Shown in pieces: positions 7,013 through 12,570 of a stretch of DNA of 14,607 nt. The stretch's first letter is position 1; each line of letters opens with the position of its first letter. The notes beneath the pieces are model-generated. The model did no database searches. It was not told the DNA's origin and saw only the letters and a list, made by a program, of their open reading frames with translations. Position numbers and translations under genes: made by a program. Source of the stretch: Cacconaster sp045114175 (GTDB lineage: Bacteria; Bacteroidota; Bacteroidia; Bacteroidales; UBA932); the NCBI GenBank assembly GCA_045114175.1, contig JBGUJZ010000036.1:1-14607 (forward strand). The letters run 5' to 3'.

Positions 7013-8854
7013 TCAGTCTTTCTTTTGCGTATGCCCGTAGCGGTTCAGCACTGTCTCGCGGGCCTCCCAAGAGGTTTCATCTTTGAGCATGGAGAGGATC
7101 TCGTTCTCCGGGAACCCCTTCAGCGGCAGGCGGATAAAGCCGTCCAGGCAGTAGTTGAAGGCAGGGTCCACGTTGAAGCAGATGATCTCGGCACCGCACT
7201 TGAAATATTTCTTGACCAGCGTCGGCAGGCGATACTCGTTGTCTGAAATCTGCTTCAGCAGGCGGTCGAACTTCTCCACCGTATCGGTCTTGGAGAGCAG
7301 CTGCTCCGGCCGGACATTCTTGAAGGCGGTAACGAACGGTGTGCGCGGATCGGCGATGCAATCTTCAGGCTTCACGTGCCGGTGCTCGTTGAAGAACCAG
7401 ACCATCAGGCTCTGGATGGCCTTGGGATAGACGTTGCTGATGCTCACCGGACCGGTAAAGTATTCTACCTGAGGGTATTTCATCATGGCGTGCATTAGGC
7501 CCTTGAAGAGCAGCATCAGCGGCAGCGCCTCCTTCTGGTAGCGAACTGCCACGAAGGAACGTCCCAGTTCGGCACACTTGGGCAGCACCGTGCGGGACTT
7601 CTTGTTGTACTGGAACAGGGTGCTGGTGTAGAATCCCGGAATACCATATTTGGCAAAGATCTCCGAACCGATGCCGATTCGGTAGGCTCCGGCAATGCGG
7701 CGCTCCTTGCTGTCCCAGAGAATCAGGTGCTTGTAGTATTTGTCGAACTCATCCAGGTCGAGCGACTTGTTGGTGCCTTCGCCCGTTGCGCGGAAGGCCT
7801 CTTCACGCTCGCGGCCAATCTCTATGATGCAGTTCGGAATATCCTCATAATCAACAAAGAAGCACTGGTAGCTCGAGGTCTGGAAGAGCATCTTGGAATG
7901 GAGCCTTTCCAGCTCGCGCTGCAGCGATTTGCGGTCGCGTGGCAGGGCGATCTGCTCGGCGCGCTTCTCCACCTTGCGGCGCGGAATCAGCCTGCGCTTG
8001 GGCTCGAACTCGGCCTGCATCGCATAGATGCGGTTGCGCAGATAGCCGTACAGCTCATCCAGCGAGGCGTAGTTGTTCATCTCGGCCACCGTGATGGGTT
8101 TGCCGATTCGCATCGGGATGGTCATCCCCTTCTTGTTGAGGATTTCGTTGACCAGATTGGCGGTGCGGAGTCTCGGGTCGATCTTGCCTACGCGATGGAA
8201 GTGCTTGGAGGCCACGCCTTCAAAGTAAACGGGCACCACCGGGCATTCCGCCATCCGGATGAACTTGACGATGGATTCCGGCCACGGGCAGTCCTCGATG
8301 ATGCCGGGATCGGTGGCGGTGCGGAGTTTCGGAGGCTGGTAGGTGGCTACCGCGCCAGCCGGGAACAACCCGAGGCATCCGCCGTTCCGGATATGCTGAA
8401 AGGCCTGCCGCATTCCCACCAGGCTGCTGCGTCCGCCGCCCAGTCCGTTGGTGAAGGGGTTGACGGAGAACATATAGTCGCGCATTTCCGGCACGGTGGC
8501 AAGAATATAGTTGCTGAGGGTGTGCAGGTCGGGACGGATGTGGCCCACGATATCGAGCACCATCATGCCGTCAACGCCGCCGAAGTGGTGGTTGCCCAGC
8601 AGGATGAAGGGCCCCTCCTGCGGTATATATTCGAGTTGCTCGATTTTCAGATCGTATTTGACATCCAGCTCCTCAAGGACTTTGGCTGCAAAGTCAAACC
8701 CCTTGTATCCGATGCACTTAGCGTACAGTTTATGTGCTTTATTGATACCCATGGCCTGCATGGCGATGGTGGCAACGATCCATCCCAGAGGGCCGCGCAT
8801 GCCGATGGCTTTCTGAATATCCGATTTATTGACTAATTTTGCTTTGTCTTGCAT
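7013..8854 (-). CDS. olsF: Bifunctional PlsC-GNAT acyltransferase, OlsF-like (amino-acid lipid synthesis)
   Basis: This 613-residue protein fuses two enzymes. The N-terminal half (about 65-290) is a PlsC-type O-acyltransferase with the HX4D catalytic motif H90-D95 (NHHFGGVD) and FPAG at 164-167 in place of FPEG. The C-terminal half (about 310-540) is an OlsB-like GNAT N-acyltransferase with the family marks REEAFRATGEG (350-360), IAGAYRIG (387-394) and ELGRSFV (429-435). In Bacteroidota and some gammaproteobacteria such OlsF fusions make ornithine lipids: the GNAT part N-acylates the amino acid and the PlsC part adds the second acyl chain. Other phylum members make glycine lipids with separate proteins, so the amino acid used here is uncertain. 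It acts at the inner face of the cytoplasmic membrane. A promoter at 8879-8886 precedes it, and its start overlaps the uvrC promoter. Confidence 0.85.
   Translation of the reverse strand: MQDKAKLVNKSDIQKAIGMRGPLGWIVATIAMQAMGINKAHKLYAKCIGYKGFDFAAKVLEELDVKYDLKIEQLEYIPQEGPFILLGNHHFGGVDGMMVLDIVGHIRPDLHTLSNYILATVPEMRDYMFSVNPFTNGLGGGRSSLVGMRQAFQHIRNGGCLGLFPAGAVATYQPPKLRTATDPGIIEDCPWPESIVKFIRMAECPVVPVYFEGVASKHFHRVGKIDPRLRTANLVNEILNKKGMTIPMRIGKPITVAEMNNYASLDELYGYLRNRIYAMQAEFEPKRRLIPRRKVEKRAEQIALPRDRKSLQRELERLHSKMLFQTSSYQCFFVDYEDIPNCIIEIGREREEAFRATGEGTNKSLDLDEFDKYYKHLILWDSKERRIAGAYRIGIGSEIFAKYGIPGFYTSTLFQYNKKSRTVLPKCAELGRSFVAVRYQKEALPLMLLFKGLMHAMMKYPQVEYFTGPVSISNVYPKAIQSLMVWFFNEHRHVKPEDCIADPRTPFVTAFKNVRPEQLLSKTDTVEKFDRLLKQISDNEYRLPTLVKKYFKCGAEIICFNVDPAFNYCLDGFIRLPLKGFPENEILSMLKDETSWEARETVLNRYGHTQKKD
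8810..8841 (+). promoter_or_regulatory. Probable uvrC promoter
   Basis: TTTC (8810-8813), 20 bp and TAATTTTG (8834-8841, perfect TAnnTTTG) match the Bacteroidota -33/-7 layout. This puts the transcript start near 8848, about 50 nt before the uvrC ATG. The promoter lies within the first codons of the divergent acyltransferase gene. Confidence 0.5.
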
Positions 8855-8878
8855 AGCAAGGTCTGTTCAGTTTCTTCG

Positions 8879-8886
8879 CAAAGATA
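8879..8886 (-). promoter_or_regulatory. Probable -7 element for the acyltransferase-flavodoxin operon
   Basis: Minus-strand TATCTTTG is a perfect TAnnTTTG box, 25-32 nt before the acyltransferase start at 8854. A TTTA about 22 bp further upstream, inside uvrC, could be a weak -33. The leader would be under 25 nt. Confidence 0.55.
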
Positions 8887-8900
8887 GGGATATTTTCGAA

Positions 8901-10493
8901 ATGGTGCTTAAAGACAAGGTTGCCGCACTCCCTGACACGCCGGGCGTCTATCGTTGGTTCGATGCTTCGGGCACCATTATCTATGTGGGCAAGGCCAAAA
9001 ACCTGAAGCGCCGCGTGACGCAGTACCTCCGGCCGGAGGCGCAGCTGGACCGCAAAACCCGCGCCCTGATGGCCAAGGCGGCGGATATCGATTTTACCCC
9101 GGTGGAGACGGAGGAGGATGCGTTGCTGCTGGAGAACAACCTCATCAAGCAGCTCCAGCCGCACTACAATATCCTGCTGAAAGACAGCAAGACCTATCCC
9201 TGGATCTGCATCCGCAACGAACCGTTCCCCCGCGTGATGATGACCCGGCGCTATGTGCGCGACGGCTCCCGCTGGTTCGGCCCCTATGCCTCTGTGGTGC
9301 ATGCCAAGCAGTTGCTGCGGCTGATCGGGTCGCTCTATCGCCCCCGGCCCTGCCGTCTTCCGCTGACGGTGGAGGGCATTGCGGCCGGCAAGTTCCGCAG
9401 CTGTTTGAATTTCCAGATGAACAAGTGCGCGGGGCCGTGCATCGGCCTGCAGTCGCAGGAAGACTATGATGCCGCCATTGAGGCGGTGGGCAAGCTGCTG
9501 AGCGGACGCGTGAAGAGCCTGATCGACGAATGTCGCGTGCGGATGGCTGCCGAAGCCGCGGAATTGCGGTTCGAGGAGGCGCAGACCTGGAAAGAACGGC
9601 TGGCCCTGCTCGAAGCGCACCACGAGCGCCAGAAGACGGTGGGCCACGGCATCTTGGATATGGAGACCTACCGCCTGCTCGAGCCCAAGACCCTGCCGCG
9701 CCGCGTGGTGAATTCCCAGAAGGCGCTCGCCGAACTGCAGCGCGACCTGAGGATGACGGAACTGCCCAAGCATATCGAATGTTTCGATAACTCCAACATA
9801 CAGGGAACCAATCCTGTAGCGGCCTGCGTGGTCTTCCGCGAAGGGGTGCCGAGCAAGAAGGATTACCGCCACTTCAATATCAAAACGGTAGTGGGTGCCA
9901 ACGATTTTGCCTCCATGAAGGAGATCGTGAACCGGCGCTATTCCCGGATGCTGGCCGAGTCGCCCGACGATCTGCCGCAACTGGTTGTGGTGGATGGCGG
10001 CAAGGGGCAGCTGACCTTCGCGCTGGAGGCGCTGGAGGAACTTGGGCTGACCGGCGCGATGAAGGTGGTTGGCCTGGCCGAACGGCTGGAGGAGGTGGTG
10101 ATTCCCGGCGACCCGCATCCGCTGTTCCTGGATAAGAATTCGGCGTCGCTGCGCATCCTGATGCAGATTCGCGACGAAGCGCACCGCTTCGGCATTACTT
10201 TCCACCGGCAGAAACGCTCTGTGCATCAGATAGATTCGGCTCTGGGTGAGATTCCGGGCATCGGCCCCGCCACCCAGCAGAAGTTGCTGCGCAAGTTTAA
10301 GAGCGTCGCACGCCTGAAGAAGGCGGATCCCGCTGAAGTCGCCGCCCTGATCGGCCCTGCAAAGGCGAAGGTTCTCCTCGGCTCCGGGTTGTTTGCTTCA
10401 GGCGGACAAAAAGAGCCTGACGGCGAGTCCGCCCTTCGCAAACAAACCCTCCGCCGGGAGGCTTCTGTAGACATATCAAAGCATACTCTATAA
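8901..10493 (+). CDS. uvrC: Excinuclease ABC subunit C, with a shortened interdomain region
   Basis: UvrC makes both incisions beside damaged bases in nucleotide excision repair, with UvrA and UvrB in the cytoplasm. The ATG at 8901 (MVLKDKVAALPDTPGVY) fits the family; the frame is open from 8829 but that stretch is not conserved. The GIY-YIG nuclease (about 10-90) has Y17, Y28-G30 and E78. C151, C168, C176 and C180 match the four cysteines reported to hold an iron-sulfur cluster. The UVR segment for UvrB contact is at about 204-239. The RNase H-like nuclease keeps the triad D296 (ECFDNSN), D365 (VVDGGKG) and H428 (RDEAHRF). Helix-hairpin-helix motifs lie at about 445-490. The protein has 530 residues against about 600 usually. 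The gap lies between residue 240 and D296, where roughly 70-100 residues are missing. The last 38 residues are a non-family tail encoded largely by an inverted repeat. Confidence 0.93.
   Translation: MVLKDKVAALPDTPGVYRWFDASGTIIYVGKAKNLKRRVTQYLRPEAQLDRKTRALMAKAADIDFTPVETEEDALLLENNLIKQLQPHYNILLKDSKTYPWICIRNEPFPRVMMTRRYVRDGSRWFGPYASVVHAKQLLRLIGSLYRPRPCRLPLTVEGIAAGKFRSCLNFQMNKCAGPCIGLQSQEDYDAAIEAVGKLLSGRVKSLIDECRVRMAAEAAELRFEEAQTWKERLALLEAHHERQKTVGHGILDMETYRLLEPKTLPRRVVNSQKALAELQRDLRMTELPKHIECFDNSNIQGTNPVAACVVFREGVPSKKDYRHFNIKTVVGANDFASMKEIVNRRYSRMLAESPDDLPQLVVVDGGKGQLTFALEALEELGLTGAMKVVGLAERLEEVVIPGDPHPLFLDKNSASLRILMQIRDEAHRFGITFHRQKRSVHQIDSALGEIPGIGPATQQKLLRKFKSVARLKKADPAEVAALIGPAKAKVLLGSGLFASGGQKEPDGESALRKQTLRREASVDISKHTL
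10374..10460. repeat. Nested inverted repeat in the 3' end of uvrC
   Basis: Three concentric arm pairs share one centre near 10417. The inner pair is GGCGGAC (10401-10407) and GTCCGCC (10427-10433), perfect. The middle pair is GGGTTGTTTGC (10386-10396) and GCAAACAAACCC (10438-10449), with one bulge. The outer pair is CTCCTCGGC (10374-10382) and GCCGGGAG (10453-10460), with one bulge. The repeat encodes about residues 492-520, the part of UvrC that departs from the family. It may be an inserted palindromic element or an RNA structure tuning read-through into pnuC. Confidence 0.65.
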
Positions 10494-10496
10494 CTC

Positions 10497-11333
10497 ATGA
10501 AAAACGATAAACTCTTCAACCGGATTTTTAGCGTTTCGCTGATGCTCGCGATGGCGGTGGTCATCATTGTTATTACGGCAACCAACTATGCTACGGCCGG
10601 CGGCGTTCGCGACCGCGTGCTGCTGTTGCTGGCGGCGGGCGCTTCGCTCTGCGGTGTTCTCTCCGTGATTCTGGCCTCCAATGCGCGCATTGCCAACTTT
10701 ATCTTCGCCCTCATCAACGTGACGGTCTATGGTGTGGTCTGCCTGCTCAAGAGCAATTACGGCAGCGCAGCCATCAACCTGCTCTACTTCCTGCCTATGC
10801 AGTTCGTAGGTCTGGCCGCTTGGAAACGCCACGGCGGCAGTTCCAAGACACAGGTTCATGCGCGTCGGCTTTCCGAGCGCGGCCGTCTGCTGGTCTGCGG
10901 ATTGTTCCTGGTGGGACTGATCATCGTTTACGTCATTCTTTGCGCAGTCCGCACGGAAAATGGCCCCACCCTCGTTGATCGTCTGTTTACCCACGACGCG
11001 GATATGGTGGCCCTGCGCTGGATCATCGTGGTGGATGCCATGGCCACCGTCTGCAACCTGATCGGACAGTATCTGCTCTCGACGGCGTTCATGGAGCAGT
11101 GGTTCTTCTGGATTATCGTGAACGTCTCCTCCGTGGTGATGTGGAGCCTCACCGCCGCGCGTGACGTAGAGGCCGGCCGCAGCGCTTCGCTCGCCAGCAT
11201 CTACATTGTGAAGTACGCCTTCTACCTGATCAACGCCCTCAACGGCCTCCGCATCTGGCTCAACCTCTCCCGATCTGCCGCCCCGGAGGCCGGCACCTCA
11301 ACTCCGGAGGCCCAGGAGACCCCCGCCGCCTGA
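10497..11333 (+). CDS. pnuC: PnuC-family vitamin/nucleoside transporter
   Basis: This is a 278-residue integral inner-membrane protein with about seven hydrophobic segments. The family's two related halves are visible: NARIANFIFALINVTVYG followed by INLLYFLPMQFVGLAAW (about 62-110), and EQWFFWIIVNVSSVVMWSLTA (about 202-222) followed by SIYIVKYAFYLINALNGLRIW. PnuC proteins are facilitators for nicotinamide riboside or, in subgroups, thiamine or riboflavin, usually trapped by phosphorylation inside the cell. The substrate cannot be told here: no riboswitch and no NadR or thiamine kinase gene is adjacent. It starts 3 bp after uvrC, so it is probably co-transcribed, though an inverted repeat in the end of uvrC may modulate this. 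The C-terminal tail is rich in Pro, Ala and Glu and looks disordered. Confidence 0.83.
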   Translation: MKNDKLFNRIFSVSLMLAMAVVIIVITATNYATAGGVRDRVLLLLAAGASLCGVLSVILASNARIANFIFALINVTVYGVVCLLKSNYGSAAINLLYFLPMQFVGLAAWKRHGGSSKTQVHARRLSERGRLLVCGLFLVGLIIVYVILCAVRTENGPTLVDRLFTHDADMVALRWIIVVDAMATVCNLIGQYLLSTAFMEQWFFWIIVNVSSVVMWSLTAARDVEAGRSASLASIYIVKYAFYLINALNGLRIWLNLSRSAAPEAGTSTPEAQETPAA

Positions 11334-11347
11334 CCCCGCTACTTCTT

Positions 11348-11457
11348 GCGTGGCAGATAACGATCTGTCCTTCAGTGATATCGTAAAAATCGGTCAGCTG
11401 ATTTGGCTGATCGATTATTGTCTTTTGCTTGATTCTCAAATACTTATCCGCCACGGC
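11348..11457. repeat. 110-bp nested palindromic element, copy 2
   Basis: The inverted ends are GCGTGGCAGATAA (11348-11360) and TTATCCGCCACGGC (11444-11457). The centre (11402) coincides with the hairpin at 11388-11416. It starts 14 nt after the pnuC stop. It aligns with copy 1 in the same orientation, sharing for example ATCTGT, TCAG, TAAAAATCGGTCAGC and the end sequences. Confidence 0.75.
11388..11416 (+). terminator. Intrinsic terminator after pnuC
   Basis: AATCGGTCAG (11388-11397) pairs with CTGATCGATT (11407-11416), ten pairs including one G-T, around a 9-nt loop. The T-rich stretch ATTGTCTTTTG follows. It is homologous to the hsp20 terminator, where the same position is a perfect pair. 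Confidence 0.7.
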
Positions 11458-11473
11458 CATCTCGCCGCTCCGC

Positions 11474-11542
11474 GGGCGGGAGGCAGCTCCGCCCGGGCGG
11501 AACTCCGTTCGCTCAACACCCCACAAATCAGGATTTGCGGGG
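11474..11542. other. Two further hairpins in the pnuC-hicA gap
   Basis: GGGCGGGAG (11474-11482) pairs with CTCCGCCC (11487-11494), with one bulged G. CCCC-A-CAAATC (11519-11529) pairs with GATTTG-C-GGGG (11532-11542), with one mismatch and a 2-nt turn. They fill the space between the 110-bp element and structured repeat B. No gene is supported in 11334-11789 apart from regulatory sequence. Confidence 0.6.
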
Positions 11543-11671
11543 GCCCCGTTTCGCTCACTCCGGCCCCTCCCAACGTCTACGGCGTCATTTGGCTCCGGAA
11601 GCAAGCTTCCTTCGCCAAATAACTTGTATCCGTCGGGCCCCTCCCCCTTCCCGTGCCCGGGGGTGGGCACG
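11541..11671 (+). repeat. Structured intergenic repeat, copy B
   Basis: This copy matches 1-138. The first hairpin is ATTTGGC (11587-11593), TCC, GGAAGC, AA, GCTTCC, TTC and GCCAAAT (11614-11620). AACTTGTATCCG follows as in copy A. The second hairpin has arms CGTGCCC (11652-11658) and GGGCACG (11665-11671) around a 6-nt loop. Relative to copy A, one whole base pair is missing from the inner stem of hairpin 1, and three pairs of hairpin 2 are swapped on both sides. The long open frame running through it into hicA is an artefact. Confidence 0.8.
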
Positions 11672-11732
11672 CCCGCCCAAGCGGACTGCCCTCCCGCCAC
11701 TTTGGCAAAACATCTCTACTCTGCAATTTTTA

Positions 11733-11763
11733 TTTGTAAAGAATAGAAATTTAGTTACTTTTG
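11733..11763 (+). promoter_or_regulatory. hicAB promoter
   Basis: TTTG (11733-11736), exactly 19 bp and TACTTTTG (11756-11763) form a textbook Bacteroidota housekeeping promoter. Transcription should begin near 11770, about 20 nt before the hicA ATG. Confidence 0.8.
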
Positions 11764-11774
11764 TAGCGAATAGA
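11741..11774 (+). promoter_or_regulatory. Possible HicB operator (direct repeats)
   Basis: GAATAGA occurs at 11741-11747 and 11768-11774, flanking the -7 element and covering the predicted transcript start. HicB antitoxins with a DNA-binding domain usually repress their own promoter, so these repeats are candidates for its binding sites. This is an inference from position only. Confidence 0.3.
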
Positions 11775-11789
11775 CAGAGGAGACCGAGT

Positions 11790-11981
11790 ATGAAGAAAAC
11801 AGTGAGAGAGGTTATCGAACTATTGGAGGCGAACGGCTGGACGTACATTGGGACGCGAGGCGATCATCACAAGTTCTTTAAAAAGGGAGCGAGGCGTCCG
11901 ATTATCATTGCCGGCAAACGCAATAGTGACCTGGCAGAAGGAACGCTCCAGTCTATTCTACGGGAAGCAAAACTAAAATAA
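11790..11981 (+). CDS. hicA: HicA-type mRNA interferase toxin
   Basis: This 63-residue toxin has the compact HicA dsRBD-like fold. It has the family pattern VREVIELLEANGWTYIGTRGDHHKFFKKG with a histidine pair at 26-27, one of which is expected to be catalytic, then PIIIAGKRNSDLAEGTLQSILREA. HicA cleaves mRNA in the cytoplasm and is neutralised by HicB. The start at 11790 is supported by family length, an AGGAG ribosome site (11778-11782) and the promoter at 11733-11763; the longer upstream frame is repeat sequence. It lies 6 bp before hicB in the common toxin-first order. The coding sequence appears somewhat more AT-rich than its neighbours, which fits acquisition by transfer. Confidence 0.93.
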   Translation: MKKTVREVIELLEANGWTYIGTRGDHHKFFKKGARRPIIIAGKRNSDLAEGTLQSILREAKLK

Positions 11982-11987
11982 TATACC

Positions 11988-12392
11988 ATGCACACTCTTC
12001 ATGCAACGATTGAAAGCCTGGAAGGCGGATACTCGGCGTATCTCAATGAGGTCGACGGAATTGTCGCGACGGGATCGTCCGTCAGTGAGATCGAAATCAA
12101 TTTGCTCGGTGCGATAACGGATTTTGTCGATACCTGCAAACGCCTGGACTGTGGCGTTCCCGGGGAACTGCTTGGCGACTACCGGGTAAATTTTTCGATG
12201 GATGTCAAGAGCCTGCTTTCCATCTACAGCGGCATCTTCTCCAAGGCCGGTCTGGAACGGCTCACGGGCATTAATCAAAAACAGCTCTGGCATTACGCCA
12301 ACGGCTGCTCCACGCCCCGCCGTGCCCAGATTCAAAAGATTGAGAACGGCCTTCACCGCCTCGGCCGCGAACTTCTGGCAATCAACCTCTGA
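11988..12392 (+). CDS. hicB: HicB-type antitoxin with DNA-binding domain
   Basis: This 134-residue partner of HicA has two parts. The N-terminal part (about 1-50) is the HicB partial RNase H-like fold (ATIESLEGGYSAYLNEVDGIVATGSSVSEIEINLLGAI), which covers the toxin. The C-terminal part (about 75-130) is a helix-turn-helix (GLERLTGINQKQLWHYANGCSTPRRAQIQKIENGLHRLGREL) expected to bind the operon promoter. It is complete and in frame, so the module looks functional. The stop codon is 6 nt from a 110-bp palindromic element that supplies its terminator. Confidence 0.92.
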   Translation: MHTLHATIESLEGGYSAYLNEVDGIVATGSSVSEIEINLLGAITDFVDTCKRLDCGVPGELLGDYRVNFSMDVKSLLSIYSGIFSKAGLERLTGINQKQLWHYANGCSTPRRAQIQKIENGLHRLGRELLAINL

Positions 12393-12398
12393 TGGGGT

Positions 12399-12505
12399 TT
12401 GGCGGGTAACTCGTTGAGGCTCTGTTAGAAACGAAAAGCACTGGTATCCGATTTAGGTGCCAGTGCTTTCGTTATTCGTCTCAGGGTGAGACGGTTAGCC
12501 GCCAA
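12399..12505. repeat. 110-bp nested palindromic element, copy 3
   Basis: The inverted ends TTGGCGGGTAAC (12399-12410) and GTTAGCCGCCAA (12494-12505) match at 11 of 12 positions. The length is 107 bp and the centre (12452) coincides with the hairpin centre. A second perfect 7-bp hairpin, CGTCTCA-GGG-TGAGACG (12477-12493), lies beside the right end. It sits between the convergent hicB and lipoprotein genes. Confidence 0.75.
12430..12473. terminator. Bidirectional terminator between hicB and the beta-helix lipoprotein gene
   Basis: AACGAAAAGCACTGG (12430-12444) pairs with CCAGTGCTTTCGTT (12460-12473), 14 pairs with one bulged A, around a 15-nt loop. T-rich sequence follows on both strands (GTTATT on plus, CGTTTCTAAC on minus). 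It serves hicAB and, at a distance of about 100 nt, the convergent lipoprotein gene. Confidence 0.8.
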
Positions 12506-12570
12506 GACTAATGGCGCAGAACGGTCGCCCGGGTCTCCATCAAGGGGGATCACGGACGGGGCTGCTGCAA

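Noticed and set aside
6239..7246. 335-codon plus-strand frame across the terminator and flavodoxin
   Set aside because: It begins inside a hairpin and is antisense to two real genes; the protein has no recognisable family.
7727..8836. 369-codon plus-strand frame opposite the acyltransferase
   Set aside because: It is a shadow of the reverse-strand gene with no family resemblance.
8829..8900. Earlier uvrC start at 8829
   Set aside because: The added residues are unlike any UvrC N-terminus, and the codon lies upstream of the likely transcript start.
8826..10226. 466-codon open frame antisense to uvrC
   Set aside because: It is opposite a clear uvrC, rich in His, Gln, Leu and Ala as expected from the complement of GC-rich codons, and resembles no family.
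10494..10496. Riboswitch in front of the PnuC-type gene
   Set aside because: Only 3 bp separate it from uvrC, so there is no leader to hold a thiamine or NAD-type aptamer.
11535..11789. Upstream extension of hicA
   Set aside because: It is repeat sequence preceding the promoter; the toxin domain, ribosome site and family length all point to the start at 11790.
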